Positions 18,572 to 31,361 are shown, counted from the first letter of the stretch. The stretch is DNA of 38,309 nt from Hyphomicrobiales bacterium (GCA_017305835.1 JAFKJY010000086.1:1-38309); one strand, 5' to 3'. A program made the numbers and translations. The notes: generated by a model from the sequence alone, not told the origin.

Positions 18572-18622
18572 GGCTGTTCTCCCGATCACAGCCGGATGGC
18601 TTGCCGGGAAGTCTAACCGCGA

Positions 18623-18686
18623 CAGGCTGGACAATCCTGCCGGATTTGGCGAAATTCTGCCTTACACAGGTAGATATTGTCCCTGT
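18623..18686. promoter_or_regulatory. Paired CAGG/CCTG dyads in the Lrp/oxidoreductase divergent promoter
   Basis: Two inverted repeats lie in the 143-base divergent spacer: CAGG-N9-CCTG at 18623-18639 and ACAGG-N11-CCTGT at 18666-18686. Their centres are 45 bases apart. Repeated dyads are expected for Lrp/AsnC oligomers that wrap DNA. Both are visible in the sequence; binding by the adjacent Lrp protein is inferred. Confidence 0.4.
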
Positions 18687-18714
18687 TGCCCGATTTCTGG
18701 AAAGGGGCTTTCGC

Positions 18715-19188
18715 ATGAGCGACCCCATCGCGACGCTGGAGGAGCCGGACCGGCGCATCCTGCGCGCGTTGCAGGCCGACGGGCGCATCTCCAACCAGGA
18801 GTTGGCCGAGCGCGTCGGCATGTCGGCGTCGGCCTGCTGGCGGCGCGTGCGGGCGCTGGAGGAAGCAGGGATCATCCGCGGCTATGCCGCGCTGGTCGAT
18901 CCCGCGCGGGCCGGGCTCGGCTTCCACGCCGTGGTCCATGTCATGCTGACGCGCCACGACCATCGCCATGTCGACACCTTCATCGCCGAGGTGGGCCGGC
19001 GGGCGGAAGTGCTCGACTGCTTCGCCACCACCGGCGAGGCCGACTACCACCTGCGCGTGCTGTGTCGCGATCTCGACGCCTACAACCAGTTCCTCGAAGG
19101 CTTCCTGTTCCGCCTGCCGGGCATCGCCAACGTGCGCACCAACCTCGTGCTGAAGGGCATCAAGCATGGCGGCGCGGTTCCGGTGTAG
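18715..19188 (+). CDS. Lrp/AsnC family transcriptional regulator
   Basis: Feast/famine regulator of 157 residues. The helix-turn-helix is DRRILRALQADGRISNQELA followed by SACWRRVRALEEAGIIRGY, and the C-terminal RAM ligand-binding domain includes GEADYHLRVLCRDLDAYNQF. GGAAAGGGG upstream supports ATG 18715 rather than an earlier TTG at 18601. It is divergent from the indolepyruvate oxidoreductase gene. Lrp-type regulators beside this enzyme commonly respond to an amino acid substrate, so control of aromatic amino acid catabolism is likely but inferred. Confidence 0.9.
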   Translation: MSDPIATLEEPDRRILRALQADGRISNQELAERVGMSASACWRRVRALEEAGIIRGYAALVDPARAGLGFHAVVHVMLTRHDHRHVDTFIAEVGRRAEVLDCFATTGEADYHLRVLCRDLDAYNQFLEGFLFRLPGIANVRTNLVLKGIKHGGAVPV

Positions 19189-19267
19189 CCGAGGCTGGAC
19201 GGACGCCGCGCGGCGGTCTACATCCTGCCGGTCCGCTTCGGCAGGCTGCCGGCGGACGTCTCGGGAT

Positions 19268-19342
19268 TGGGGCGTAGCCAAGCGGTAAGGCAGCGGTTTT
19301 TGGTACCGCCATTCCCTGGTTCGAATCCAGGCGCCCCAGCCA
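19268..19342 (+). tRNA. tRNA-Gln (UUG)
   Basis: A 75-nt cloverleaf: acceptor TGGGGCG (19268-19274) pairs with CGCCCCA (19332-19338), anticodon stem GCGGT/ACCGC with loop TTTTGGT and anticodon TTG at 19300-19302, T-loop TTCGAAT, discriminator G and encoded CCA at 19340-19342. It sits between the convergent lrp and xdhC genes. No att-like duplication or integrase is visible nearby. Confidence 0.97.
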
Positions 19343-19363
19343 CTTCCCTCGATGCGAACGATC

Positions 19364-20221
19364 CTACCGGACCGAGGGCTCCACGGCGTCCGCGCCCGGT
19401 GCGTGCGCCCGCGCCACCTGCCGTGCGCCGAGCGCGCGCATGATCTCGGCCGCGGCGAGCGCGGCGATGACGGCCGGCCGCTTGTCGTCGAGCTCGGCGC
19501 CGCCGATCGGCGACACCAGCCGGGCAAAGCGCTCCTCGGTGCCGCCGGCTTCCCTGAGATACCAGCTCCGGAAGGTGGCCTTCTTGGTCTTGGAGCCGAT
19601 CATGCCGACATAGGCCGCGTCCGGCCGGTTCAGCGCCTCGGCCACGATCAGGAAGTCGAGCGCGTGGTCGTGCGTGAGCACGACGAAGGCCGAGCCGGGG
19701 GGGGCCCCGCGGGCGGCTTCCTCCGGCACCGGCGTGAGCCGCGTCGCCACGCCCGGCACGATGCCGTCGAGCGCCTCGGCGCGCGTCTCGATCACGGTCA
19801 CGGCCAGCGGCAGCAGCGAGAGCGCGGCGGCCAGCGCGTGCCCGACATGGCCGCCGCCGAAGACGAGCACATGCGGGCGAGCGGCTTCCTCGGCCCGCGT
19901 CCGCGCTTCCAGCTCCGCGCGCCGGGCCCCGTCGACCAGCGAGATCGCCAGCTCGACCCGGCCGCCGCAGCACTGGCCGATCTCGGGGCCGAGCGGGATG
20001 TCCATCGCGCCGGTGGCGACGTTCTGCCGGATCAGCTCGCGCGCCCTGTCGATCGCCAGGAATTCGAGCTGGCCGCCGCCGATCGTGCCCAGCGTGGCTC
20101 GGGCCGAGACCAGCATCCATGCGCCCTTCTCGCGCGGCGTCGACCCCCGCGTCTCCACAACCTCGACCACCGCCACGGCGGGCGAGGCGTCGAGGAAGGC
20201 GCGGAGGTCTGCTGCGCTCAC
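19364..20221 (-). CDS. xdhC: Xanthine dehydrogenase accessory protein XdhC
   Basis: Chaperone that carries sulfurated molybdenum cofactor to xanthine dehydrogenase. It has 285 residues. The N-terminal XdhC/CoxI domain shows VETRGSTPREKGAWMLV and GTIGGGQLEF, with a CC pair in GQCCGGRVEL. The C-terminal Rossmann domain has VFGGGHVGHALAAAL, and GMIGSKTKKATF is also typical. The GTG start overlaps the xdhB stop in GTGA (20221-20218), giving the usual order xdhA-xdhB-xdhC. The cysteines in CCGG are thought to hold the cofactor. Confidence 0.95.
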   Translation of the reverse strand: MSAADLRAFLDASPAVAVVEVVETRGSTPREKGAWMLVSARATLGTIGGGQLEFLAIDRARELIRQNVATGAMDIPLGPEIGQCCGGRVELAISLVDGARRAELEARTRAEEAARPHVLVFGGGHVGHALAAALSLLPLAVTVIETRAEALDGIVPGVATRLTPVPEEAARGAPPGSAFVVLTHDHALDFLIVAEALNRPDAAYVGMIGSKTKKATFRSWYLREAGGTEERFARLVSPIGGAELDDKRPAVIAALAAAEIMRALGARQVARAHAPGADAVEPSVR

Positions 20222-22584
20222 GAGGTCAATCCGGCCGCCTCCCGCTTCATGCGCTCGACCGCCATCAGCACGCGCTCGGGCGTCGCGGGGGCGTCGAGGC
20301 GGGGGCAGATGCGGTAGTCGGCGACGCTCGCCACCGCGTCCGACAGGGCGTGCAGAACCGACATGCCGAGCACGAAAGGCGGCTCGCCGACCGCCTTGGA
20401 GCGGTGCACCGTCTTCTCGCGGTTCACCGACCAGTCGGCGAGCGCGACGTTGAAGATCTTCGGCCGGTCGGAGGCGAGCGGGATCTTGTAGGTCGACGGC
20501 GCGTGGGTCCGCAGTTCCCCCTTGGCGCCCCAGACCAGTTCCTCGGTGGTGAGCCAGCCCGTGCCCTGCACGAAGGCGCCCTCGACCTGGCCGATGTCGA
20601 TCGCCCGGTTCAGCGAGCGGCCGGTGTCGTGCAGGATGTCGACGCGCTCGATCATGTATTCGCCGGTCAGCGTGTCGATCGACACCTCGGCGCAGGCCGC
20701 GCCGTAGGAGAAGTAGTAGAAGGGCCGGCCCTGCCCCTTGTCGCGGTCCCAGTGGATGTTCGGCGTCTTGTAGAAGCCTGCGGCCGAGAGCTGCACGCGG
20801 CCCATATAGGCCTGCCGGATCAGCTCGGAGAACGGGATCTCCTGGTTGCCGATGCGCACCCGGTTGGGCAGGAACAGGATCTGGTCGGCCGGCACGCCGT
20901 GGGCCTGCGAGGCGAACGCGATCAGCCGGTCCTTGATCTGCCGCGCCGCGTCCTGCGCGGCCATGCCGTTGAGGTCAGAGCCGGAGGAGGCGGCGGTCGC
21001 CGAGGTGTTCGGCACCTTGCCGGTGGTCGTGGCGGTGATCTTGACCTGGTCGAGGTCGATCTGGAACTCCTCGGCCACCACCTGCGCCACCTTGACGTAG
21101 AGGCCCTGGCCCATCTCGGTGCCGCCGTGGTTCAGGTGGACCGAGCCGTCGGTGTAGACATGCACCAGCGCGCCGGCCTGGTTGAAATGGGTCGCGGTGA
21201 ACGAGATGCCGAACTTCACCGGCGTCAGCGCCAGCCCGCGCTTGATCACCTCGCTGTTGGCGTTGAAGGCGCGGATCTCGCGGCGGCGGCGGCGGTAATT
21301 CGCGCTCTCCTCCAGCTCCGCCACGATGCGGTGGATGATGTTGTCCTCCACCTTCTGGTGGTAGGGCGTGACGTCGCGTCCCTTCTCCTCGCCCATCCGG
21401 TCGTAGAAATTCTTCCTGCGCACGTCGAGCGGATCGAGCCCGGTGGCGAAGGCGACTTCGTCGATGACGCGCTCGATGCCGACCACGCCCTGCGGCCCGC
21501 CGAAGCCGCGGAAGGCTGTGTTGGACACCGTGTTGGTGTAGAGCGGGGCCGATACGGCCTTCACCGCCGGCAGGAAATAGGTGTTGTCGCAGTGGAACAG
21601 CGCGCGGTCGGTGACGGCGCCCGACAGGTCGGCCGAGAAGCCGCAGCGCGCCGCATAGACGAAGTCGACGCCGAGGATGTTGCCCTCGTCGTCGAAGCCC
21701 ACGTCGTAGTCGATGACGAAGTCGTGCCGCTTGCCGGTCGCGCTCATGTCGTCGTCGCGGTCTGGGCGCAGCTTGACCGGCCGGCGCAGCCGCTTGGCCG
21801 CGACGGCGGCGATCGCAGCGAACTGGTTGGCCTGCGTCTCCTTGCCGCCGAAGCCGCCGCCCATGCGCCGCACCTCGATCGTCACCGCATGGCTCGGCAC
21901 GCCCAGCACATGCGCCACCATGTGCTGCACCTCGCTCGGGTGCTGCGTCGAGGAATAGACGGTGACGTCGTGGTCCTCGCCGGGGATGGCGAGCGCGATC
22001 TGACCCTCGAGGTAGAAATGGTCCTGCCCGCCGACACGCGCGCGCGCCCTGATGCGGCGGGGCGCTGCGGCGATCGCGGCGGCCGCGTCGCCGCGCTTGA
22101 GCGTCAGCGGCTTGGTGACGAGCTTGTCGCTGGCCGGATCGAGGTCGCCGACGTCGATGACGACCGGCAGCGGCGCATATTCTATCTTTCCCAGCCGGCT
22201 CGCCCGCCGCGCCTGGTCGCGCGTGTGCGCGATCACCGCGAAGATCGGCTGGCCGTGGAACTGCACCTTGCTGGTCGCCAGCACCGGCTCGTCGTGCAGG
22301 CCGGTCGGCGAGATGTCGTTCTCGCCCGGCATGTCGTCGCCGGTGAGCACGGCGACCACGCCGGGCGCGGTCCTCACCGCCGAGAGGTCGAGCGAGACGA
22401 TCGTTGCGTGCGCAACCGTGGACAGGCCGAGGCTGGCATGCAGCGTGCCCGCCGGCTCCGGCATGTCGTCGATGTAGACGGCGCTGCCGGTGACGTGCTT
22501 GTGCGCCGAATCGTGGCGCTGGTCGGTGGCGACGCCGCCGGAGATGCGCGCGGCGGAAAGGTCGGGAGCGGCATGCTTGTTCAT
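20218..22584 (-). CDS. xdhB: Xanthine dehydrogenase molybdenum-binding subunit
   Basis: Catalytic subunit that hydroxylates hypoxanthine to xanthine and xanthine to urate in the cytoplasm. Its 788 residues match XdhB of Rhodobacter capsulatus in length. Signatures: GGQDHFYLEGQ with cofactor Gln187 and substrate-orienting Glu193, the arginine of TAFRGFGGPQG, and catalytic Glu734 in AVGEPPF. GAGGAGG precedes the ATG, one base after the xdhA stop. Active-site residues fit a purine hydroxylase, not a carbon monoxide or aldehyde oxidase. Confidence 0.96.
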   Translation of the reverse strand: MNKHAAPDLSAARISGGVATDQRHDSAHKHVTGSAVYIDDMPEPAGTLHASLGLSTVAHATIVSLDLSAVRTAPGVVAVLTGDDMPGENDISPTGLHDEPVLATSKVQFHGQPIFAVIAHTRDQARRASRLGKIEYAPLPVVIDVGDLDPASDKLVTKPLTLKRGDAAAAIAAAPRRIRARARVGGQDHFYLEGQIALAIPGEDHDVTVYSSTQHPSEVQHMVAHVLGVPSHAVTIEVRRMGGGFGGKETQANQFAAIAAVAAKRLRRPVKLRPDRDDDMSATGKRHDFVIDYDVGFDDEGNILGVDFVYAARCGFSADLSGAVTDRALFHCDNTYFLPAVKAVSAPLYTNTVSNTAFRGFGGPQGVVGIERVIDEVAFATGLDPLDVRRKNFYDRMGEEKGRDVTPYHQKVEDNIIHRIVAELEESANYRRRRREIRAFNANSEVIKRGLALTPVKFGISFTATHFNQAGALVHVYTDGSVHLNHGGTEMGQGLYVKVAQVVAEEFQIDLDQVKITATTTGKVPNTSATAASSGSDLNGMAAQDAARQIKDRLIAFASQAHGVPADQILFLPNRVRIGNQEIPFSELIRQAYMGRVQLSAAGFYKTPNIHWDRDKGQGRPFYYFSYGAACAEVSIDTLTGEYMIERVDILHDTGRSLNRAIDIGQVEGAFVQGTGWLTTEELVWGAKGELRTHAPSTYKIPLASDRPKIFNVALADWSVNREKTVHRSKAVGEPPFVLGMSVLHALSDAVASVADYRICPRLDAPATPERVLMAVERMKREAAGLTS

Positions 22585-22585
22585 C

Positions 22586-24064
<1,479 letters not shown>

Positions 24065-24108
24065 TGCCTAGCTTTCTGCTTGGGGATGCCGTCTGGCCTG
24101 CACGACGC

Positions 24109-24468
24109 TCAGCTCCCCCTGTATGTAGAGTAGCCGTAGGGCGAGATCAGCAGCGGCACGTGATAATGCGTCTCCTCGGCCATGCCGAAGCGGATCGGCA
24201 CCTGGTCGAGGAAGGCGGGGTCGGGCAGCGCCGCGCCGGAGGCCCTCATATAGTCGCCGGCGAAGAAGATCAGCTCGTACTGGCCGGTCCTGAACTCCGC
24301 GCCTTCCAGCAGCGGCGCGTCGCAGCGGCCGTCGGCATTGGTCTCCACCGTCTTGACGAGGCGGTGGGAATTGCCGCTGACGCGGTAGAGCGCGATCTTC
24401 AGGCCCGCCGCGGGCCTGCCGGAGGCGGTGTCGAGGACGTGGGTGGTCAGCCTGCCGCGCTTGGTCAT
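24109..24468 (-). CDS. uraH: 5-hydroxyisourate hydrolase
   Basis: Hydrolyses 5-hydroxyisourate, the product of urate oxidation, to OHCU. It has 119 residues of the transthyretin-like family. The N-terminal [14 protein letters not shown] motif, the central arginine region and the C-terminal signature YGYSTYRGS that defines HIUase rather than transthyretin are all present. GGGGA just before ATG 24468 supports this start over an ATG seven codons upstream. First gene of the minus-strand operon, 44 bases ahead of xdhA. Confidence 0.95.
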   Translation of the reverse strand: MTKRGRLTTHVLDTASGRPAAGLKIALYRVSGNSHRLVKTVETNADGRCDAPLLEGAEFRTGQYELIFFAGDYMRASGAALPDPAFLDQVPIRFGMAEETHYHVPLLISPYGYSTYRGS

Positions 24469-24559
24469 CTTTCCCCTTTGCTGCGCCATGCCGCGTTCGT
24501 CTTGCGCGGAGCGTCGTTGTCTTTGGTATAAGCCACGCCGCGACGAAACGGCACGGAAA

Positions 24560-24577
24560 GACTTTCAAATTTTTTGA
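24560..24577. promoter_or_regulatory. Shared purine-cluster motif, copy 1 (uraH/puuE divergent promoter)
   Basis: GACTTTCAAA (24560-24569) continues into TTTTTTGA, forming the inverted repeat TCAAA-N3-TTTGA (24565-24577). The same 10-mer occurs, on the other strand, in the lysR/puuD divergent spacer at 35739-35748. Both spacers separate divergent purine-degradation transcripts. The AT-rich, partly dyadic form fits a LysR-type site. Motif sharing is seen; function is inferred. Confidence 0.5.
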
Positions 24578-24656
24578 GGGGATTTGCCCCTCCATTCTCT
24601 GCCGTATCCTGAAAGTAACGCGGACGGCAGGCCGGCGGCAAACACGGAGAGACGGG

Positions 24657-26090
24657 ATGCGATATGTGCGCGACATGCGGGGCTACGGCGCCAACCCGCC
24701 GGACCCGCAATGGCCGGGCGGCGCGCTCGTCGCCGTGCAGTTCGTCGTCAACTACGAGGAAGGCGGCGAGAACTGCATCCTGCACGGCGACGCGGCATCC
24801 GAGGCCTTCCTCTCCGACGTGGTCGGGGCCGCGCCCTGGCCGGGCAAACGCCACTGGAACATGGAGTCCATGTACGAATACGGCGCGCGCGCCGGCTTCT
24901 GGCGGCTCCACCGCATGTTCACGACCGCGCAGGTGCCGGTCACCGTCTTCGGCGTCGCCAGCGCGCTCGCCCGCTCGCCCGACCATGTGGCGGCGATGGA
25001 GGCGGCCGGCTGGGAGATCGCCTCGCACGGGCTGCGGTGGATCGACTATCGCGACCATGACGAGGCGGCCGAGAAGGCCGACCTGGTCGAGGCGGTCCGG
25101 CTGCATGCCGAGGTCGTGGGCGAGCGCCCGCGCGGCCTCTATGTCGGCCGCACCTCGGCCTGGTCGGTGCGGCTCGCGGCCGCCGAGGGCGGCTTCGACT
25201 GGATCTCGGACACCTATGACGACGACCTGCCCTACTGGCTCGACCATGACGGGCACGGCAACCCGATCCCGCCGCAGCTCGTCATCCCCTATACGCTCGA
25301 AGCCAACGACATGCGCTTCGCGGTGGCGGCCGGCTTCTCCGACGGCGACCAGTTCTACACCTATCTAAAGGACAGCTTCGACACGCTCTATGCGGAAGGC
25401 ATCGCCGGGCGGCCGAAGATGATGAGCGTCGGCCTGCATTGCCGCCTCGTCGGCCGGCCGGGCCGCGCCGCCGCGCTGAAGCGCTTCATCGACTACGTCC
25501 AGGGCCACGACCGCGTCTGGCTGCCGCGCCGCGCCGACATCGCCGCACACTGGCGCAGGACGCATCCCTACGACGCGACGCGCCTGCGGCCGAGCCGTAT
25601 GAGCCGCGACGTCTTCGTGCAGCGCTTCGGCGGCGTGTTCGAGAGTTCGTCGTGGATCGCCGAGCGCGCCTTCGACCTCGAACTCGGCCCGGCGCACGAT
25701 TCGGCCGGCGGCCTCGCCAATGCGCTCGCCCGCGTCTTCCGCACGGCCAGCGAGAAGGAGAGGCTGGGCGTGCTCACCGCGCACCCCGACCTCGCCGGCA
25801 AGCTGGCGCAGGCCAAGCGCCTGACGAAGGAATCGACAGCGGAGCAGGCTTCGGCCGGCTTGGATTCACTGACAGATGCCGAGCGCGACACATTCACCAA
25901 GCTGAACGCGGCCTATGTCGAGAAATTCGGCTTCCCCTTCATCATCGCCGTGCGCGGGCTGACCAAGGCCGATATCCTCGCCGCCTTCAAGCGCCGCATC
26001 GACAACGACCGCGACACCGAGTTCGCGATTGCCTGCCGACAGGTCGAGCGCATCGCCCTGCTGCGGCTCAAGGACATGCTTCCCCAATAG
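24657..26090 (+). CDS. puuE: Allantoinase (PuuE) fused to OHCU decarboxylase (UraD)
   Basis: A two-domain enzyme of 477 residues. Residues 1 to about 305 are the PuuE-type, polysaccharide-deacetylase-like allantoinase (FVVNYEEGGENC, GWEIASHGLRWIDY, GRTSAWS), which opens allantoin to allantoate without the metal centre of AllB. Residues about 313-477 are UraD, which decarboxylates OHCU to S-allantoin: His376 in LTAHPDLAG, Glu396 in STAEQASAGLD and Arg433 in FGFPFIIAVRG match the catalytic set. UraD therefore makes what PuuE consumes, so the fusion joins consecutive steps, though in reverse order along the chain. GGAGAGACGGG precedes the ATG. It leads the plus-strand operon. Confidence 0.94.
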   Translation: MRYVRDMRGYGANPPDPQWPGGALVAVQFVVNYEEGGENCILHGDAASEAFLSDVVGAAPWPGKRHWNMESMYEYGARAGFWRLHRMFTTAQVPVTVFGVASALARSPDHVAAMEAAGWEIASHGLRWIDYRDHDEAAEKADLVEAVRLHAEVVGERPRGLYVGRTSAWSVRLAAAEGGFDWISDTYDDDLPYWLDHDGHGNPIPPQLVIPYTLEANDMRFAVAAGFSDGDQFYTYLKDSFDTLYAEGIAGRPKMMSVGLHCRLVGRPGRAAALKRFIDYVQGHDRVWLPRRADIAAHWRRTHPYDATRLRPSRMSRDVFVQRFGGVFESSSWIAERAFDLELGPAHDSAGGLANALARVFRTASEKERLGVLTAHPDLAGKLAQAKRLTKESTAEQASAGLDSLTDAERDTFTKLNAAYVEKFGFPFIIAVRGLTKADILAAFKRRIDNDRDTEFAIACRQVERIALLRLKDMLPQ

Positions 26091-26098
26091 GACCCTTC

Positions 26099-26934
<836 letters not shown>

Positions 26935-26938
<4 letters not shown>

Positions 26939-27429
26939 AGCGCCTCGTCGCCCGGCCGCTCACCCGCTCGGCCTTCGCCCCCTTCGGCGAGGTGCTCGAC
27001 ACGGAGGGCTGGGAGAACCACTACCCGATCAATGCGGGAAAATGCGAGCGCTACCATGCGCTTGCCGAGGCCGACGCGACCGGGCCGAACGCCCGCGTCA
27101 TCGTGTCGGTCTTCAAGGCCACGCCCTACGCCTTTCCGCTGAAGCTGACGATGGTCGAGCGCCATCCCCTCGGCAGCCAGGCCTTCATGCCGCTGTCGCC
27201 GCGCCCCTTCCTCGTCGTCGTGGCGCAGGACGACGGCGGCCGGCCGGCCGAGCCGCATGCCTTCGTCACGCGGCCTGGGCAGGGCGTGAACTACCCGCGC
27301 GGCCGCTGGCACGGCGTGCTCACCCCGATCGGCGAGCCGCAGGACTTCCTCGTCGTCGACCGCGCCGGCGACGGCAACAACCTCGAGGAATTTTACTTCG
27401 AGCAGCCCTACGAGATCGTCCTGCCCTGA
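26935..27429 (+). CDS. allA: Ureidoglycolate lyase
   Basis: Splits ureidoglycolate to glyoxylate and urea. It has 164 residues of the AllA family; supporting stretches include FAPFGEVLD near the start, MVERHPLGSQAFMPL, and NYPRGRWHGVLTPI with the conserved tryptophan-histidine pair. The ATG overlaps the allE stop in ATGA (26935-26938), so the last two ureide enzymes are coupled. Length is normal for the family. Confidence 0.93.
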
Positions 27430-27437
27430 GGCGCCCG

Positions 27438-28027
<590 letters not shown>

Positions 28028-28031
<4 letters not shown>

Positions 28032-28567
28032 CGGCTGGGCGGCACCTTGCTGTCCGCCAGACCATCGATGATCCGCTCCACCATCTCCCCCATCGGCAGC
28101 CTGAGGTCCGCCGTGATCGCGCCTTCGTCCTCGCCCGGCGGCTCCAGCGCTGCGAACTGGCTGTCGAGCAGCGAGGGGGCGAAGAAGTGGCCGGTGCGGG
28201 CGGCCATGCGGCCGGCGATCAGGTCGCGCGTGCCGTCGAGATAGACGAAGGCGAGCGGCCTGCCGGCGCTCTCCCGCAGCCGGTCGCGATAGGCGCGCTT
28301 CAGCGCCGAGCAGGCGCAGACGACCGGCCTGCCGTCGGCGGCGAGCCGCGCGATCTCGCGGCCGACCGCTTCCAGCCACGGCCAGCGGTCGTCGTCGGCG
28401 AGCGGAATGCCGGCGGCCATCTTGTCGATGCTCGCCGGCAGGTGGAAACGGTCGCCCTCGATGAAGGCCGCGCCCAGCCGCTCGGCGAGCCGTGCGCCGA
28501 CCGTCGACTTGCCGGCGCCGGCGACGCCCATCACGACGATGGCGGCCGGGCGGGGCTCGCTTGCCAT
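28028..28567 (-). CDS. gntK: Gluconokinase
   Basis: Phosphorylates gluconate to 6-phosphogluconate. It has 179 residues with the P-loop GVAGAGKST (14-22), substrate region GDRFHLPASIDKMAAGIPL, and CACSALKRAYRDRLR, all standard for GntK. It lies 17 bases after xylA on the same strand, probably as the third gene of the xylBA transcript. Its ribosome site is weak, so the start could be mis-set by a few codons. The C-terminal end overlaps the convergent deaminase gene by four bases. Confidence 0.92.
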
Positions 28568-28584
28568 CCGGAAGGGCGGCTCCC

Positions 28585-29910
28585 TCAGACGTAGCGGTTG
28601 ACGACGTGCTCCAGATATTCCTGCCGGCCGGATTTCGGCTGCGGCTCGATTCCGTGCTTGACGACGTAGCCGGCGACGTCCTCCAGCGTGTAGCCGCCTT
28701 CGAGCACCTTCCTGGCGTCCTTCTCGTTCCAGCCGTCGTAGCGGGCCTCCAGCGGGCCGCTCAGCGCCTTGTCCTCGACCATGCGGGCCGCCGCCTTCAG
28801 GCCGCGCGCACAGCAGTCCATGCCGCCGATATGGGCGATCAGCAGGTCGGCCGGGTCGAGCGACTGGCGCCGCAGCTTGGCGTCGAAATTGGTGCCGCCG
28901 CTGCCGAAGCCGCCGGCCTGCAGGATCTGGTAGTAGGCGAGCGCCATCTCGGGCACGTTGTTGGGGAACTGGTCGGTGTCCCAGCCCGACTGGTAGTCGT
29001 TGCGGTTCATGTCGATCGAGCCGAAGATGCCGAGTGCGGCGGCCGTGGCCAACTCGTGCTCGAAGGAGTGGCCGGCGAGGATGGCGTGGCCCTGCTCGAT
29101 GTTGACCTTGACCTCGTTCTCCAGCCCGAACTCCTTGAGGAAGCCGTAGACGGTGGCGACGTCGTAGTCGTACTGGTGCTTGGTCGGCTCCTGCGGCTTG
29201 GGCTCGATCAGGATCGTGCCGTCAAAGCCGATCCGGTGCTTGTAGTCGACCACCATCTGCAGGAAGCGGCCGGCCTGGAGGCGCTCGCGCTTCAGGTCCG
29301 TGTTGAGCAGCGTCTCGTAGCCCTCGCGGCCGCCCCACAGCACGTAGTTGGCGCCGCCGAGCTTCTTCGTGGCGTCGATGCAGGCCTTCACGGTGGCGGC
29401 CGCGTAGTAAAACACGTCCGGGTCCGGGTTGGTCGCAGCACCCGCCATGTAGCGGCGGTGGGAGAACAGGTTCGCCGTGCCCCACAGCAGGCGCACGCCT
29501 GTCTCCTCCTGCTTGCGCGCGAAGATGTCGACGATCTCGTCGAGCCGCGCCTTGCTCTCGGAAAAGGTCGCGCCCTCGGGCCGTACGTCGGCGTCGTGGA
29601 AGCAGTAGAAGGGCGCGCCCAGGATGCTGAACATCTCGAAGGCGACGTCGGCCTTCAGCTTCGCCAGCTCCATCGTGTCGGCCGCGCCTGCCTTCGCGAA
29701 CCACGGCCGGTCGAAGGTGCGGCCGCCGAAGGGGTCGCCGCCCTCCCAGGTGAAGGAGTGCCAGTAGGCGACGGCGAAGCGCAGATGGTCCTCCATCCGC
29801 TTGCCCAGCACCTTCTCGTCCGGGTCGTAGAAGCGATAGGCGAGCGGGTTGGTGCTCTCTGGCCCCTCATATCCGATCTTCTGGATGTCGCCGAAAAATC
29901 CGGTGGTCAA
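28585..29910 (-). CDS. xylA: Xylose isomerase
   Basis: Interconverts xylose and xylulose. At 441 residues it is close to the family's usual ~437. Catalytic and metal-binding regions are intact: [46 protein letters not shown] and [17 protein letters not shown]. The start is TTG at 29910, overlapping the xylB stop in TTGA, with AAGGGAG eight bases upstream; there is no ATG near the expected N-terminus. A frame extending upstream to 30504 overlaps xylB and is not real. Confidence 0.95.
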   Translation of the reverse strand: MTTGFFGDIQKIGYEGPESTNPLAYRFYDPDEKVLGKRMEDHLRFAVAYWHSFTWEGGDPFGGRTFDRPWFAKAGAADTMELAKLKADVAFEMFSILGAPFYCFHDADVRPEGATFSESKARLDEIVDIFARKQEETGVRLLWGTANLFSHRRYMAGAATNPDPDVFYYAAATVKACIDATKKLGGANYVLWGGREGYETLLNTDLKRERLQAGRFLQMVVDYKHRIGFDGTILIEPKPQEPTKHQYDYDVATVYGFLKEFGLENEVKVNIEQGHAILAGHSFEHELATAAALGIFGSIDMNRNDYQSGWDTDQFPNNVPEMALAYYQILQAGGFGSGGTNFDAKLRRQSLDPADLLIAHIGGMDCCARGLKAAARMVEDKALSGPLEARYDGWNEKDARKVLEGGYTLEDVAGYVVKHGIEPQPKSGRQEYLEHVVNRYV

Positions 29911-31361
29911 TTGAGTGCTCCCTTGATGGCTGGATAGAGCGCGCGGTAGCGCGCATAGGCATCCGCATAGGCGGCGGCGAGCTTCGCGTCCGGCTCGATG
30001 GTCGCGGCCGTCGCCGGCGCGGTGCAGACCTCCAGCGGCTCGGCCCCCGTGGCGGCGATCAGCCCCAGCCGCGCGGCGCCGAAGGCCGCGCCGAAATCGC
30101 CGTCGGCCGGGATGTCGACGGGAATGCCGAGCGCCGTTGAGATCGCGCCGAGCCAGTAGCGCGAGCGCGAGCCGCCGCCGATCGCGGTCGCGCGGTCGAG
30201 CTTCGTGCCGGCGGCCCGCAGCGCCTCGAGGCAGTCGCGGAAGGCGAAGGCCACGCCTTCGAGCACGGCCTGGGTGAGCGCGGCACGGTCGCTCTGGTGG
30301 GCCAGCCCGGCGAACGCGCCGCGCATCAGCGCGTCGTTGTGCGGCGTGCGCTCGCCCGACAGATAGGGCAGGAAGCTGACGCCCGTCGGCGCCCTCAATG
30401 TGTCGCCCAGCTCGGCCGTCAGCTCGGCGGCGTCCCTGCCGGCGATGCCGGCCAGCCAGTTGAGCGAATCCGTCGCCGACAGGATGACGCCCATCTGGTG
30501 CCACGCGCCGGGCAATGCGTGACAGAATGTGTGCACCGCGCTTTCGGGATTGGGCAGGTAGGCGCCGTTGGCGGCGAAGAGCACGCCTGAGGTGCCGAGC
30601 GAGACGAAGGCGTCGCCGGGCCGCACGGTGCCCATGCCGCAGGCGGACGCCGCGTTGTCGCCGGCGCCGCCGGCCACCACGACGTTGCCGCCCATGCCCC
30701 AGCGGGCGGCGACCGGGCCGCGGAGCCGGCCGCCGGCCTGCGTGCCCTCGACCAGCGCCGGCATGTGGCCTTCGGTCATGTCCGTGGCGGCGAGCAGCTC
30801 GGCCGACCAGCGGCGGCCTGCCACGTCGAGCCAGGCGGTGCCGGCCGAATCCGACATCTCAGAGATGTATTCGCCGGTCAGCCACAGCCGCAGGTAGTCC
30901 TTCGGCAGCAGCACCTTGCGGGTGGCGGCGAAGATCTTCGGCTCGTTGGCCCTGACCCAGGCGAGCTTGGGCGCGGTGAAGCCGGGGAAGACGATGTTGC
31001 CGGTGATGGCGCGGAAGCGCGGATCGGCGTCGAGCGCTGCGGCTTCTCTGTGGCTGCGCGTGTCGTTCCACAATATGCACGGCCGCAGCGCCTCGCCGGC
31101 CGCGCCGACAAGCGTCGCCCCGTGCATCTGGCCGGAGAGCCCGATGCCGCGCACGGCGGCGAGCTCCTTCGGGTGCGCGGCCTTGAGCGTGCCGACGGCA
31201 ATCTCCGCCGCCGCGATCCAGTCGGCCGGGTTCTGCTCGGACCAGCCGGGATGCGGCCGCGACACCTCCAGCTCGCCGGTCGCGGACGCGACCGTGCGCT
31301 GGTCGCCGTCGATCAGCAGCGCCTTGACGGCGCTCGTGCCGAGATCGAGGCCGAGATACAT
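29907..31361 (-). CDS. xylB: Xylulokinase
   Basis: Phosphorylates xylulose to xylulose 5-phosphate. It has 484 residues of the FGGY kinase family. The N-terminal phosphate loop [16 protein letters not shown], the substrate motif [20 protein letters not shown] and the C-terminal ATP region [16 protein letters not shown] are all present. GGAGGAGACAGG precedes ATG 31361. First gene of the xylB-xylA-gntK operon, reversed from the xylAB order of enteric bacteria. Confidence 0.95.
   Translation of the reverse strand: MYLGLDLGTSAVKALLIDGDQRTVASATGELEVSRPHPGWSEQNPADWIAAAEIAVGTLKAAHPKELAAVRGIGLSGQMHGATLVGAAGEALRPCILWNDTRSHREAAALDADPRFRAITGNIVFPGFTAPKLAWVRANEPKIFAATRKVLLPKDYLRLWLTGEYISEMSDSAGTAWLDVAGRRWSAELLAATDMTEGHMPALVEGTQAGGRLRGPVAARWGMGGNVVVAGGAGDNAASACGMGTVRPGDAFVSLGTSGVLFAANGAYLPNPESAVHTFCHALPGAWHQMGVILSATDSLNWLAGIAGRDAAELTAELGDTLRAPTGVSFLPYLSGERTPHNDALMRGAFAGLAHQSDRAALTQAVLEGVAFAFRDCLEALRAAGTKLDRATAIGGGSRSRYWLGAISTALGIPVDIPADGDFGAAFGAARLGLIAATGAEPLEVCTAPATAATIEPDAKLAAAYADAYARYRALYPAIKGALN

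Noticed and set aside
15494..18616. Long plus-strand frames opposite the indolepyruvate oxidoreductase
   Set aside because: They have arginine- and histidine-rich shadow composition, with no start context or motif.
19268..19342. tRNA-Gln as a possible integration site for a mobile island
   Set aside because: No integrase, direct repeat of the tRNA 3' end or change in composition is visible on either side; the neighbours are ordinary metabolic genes.
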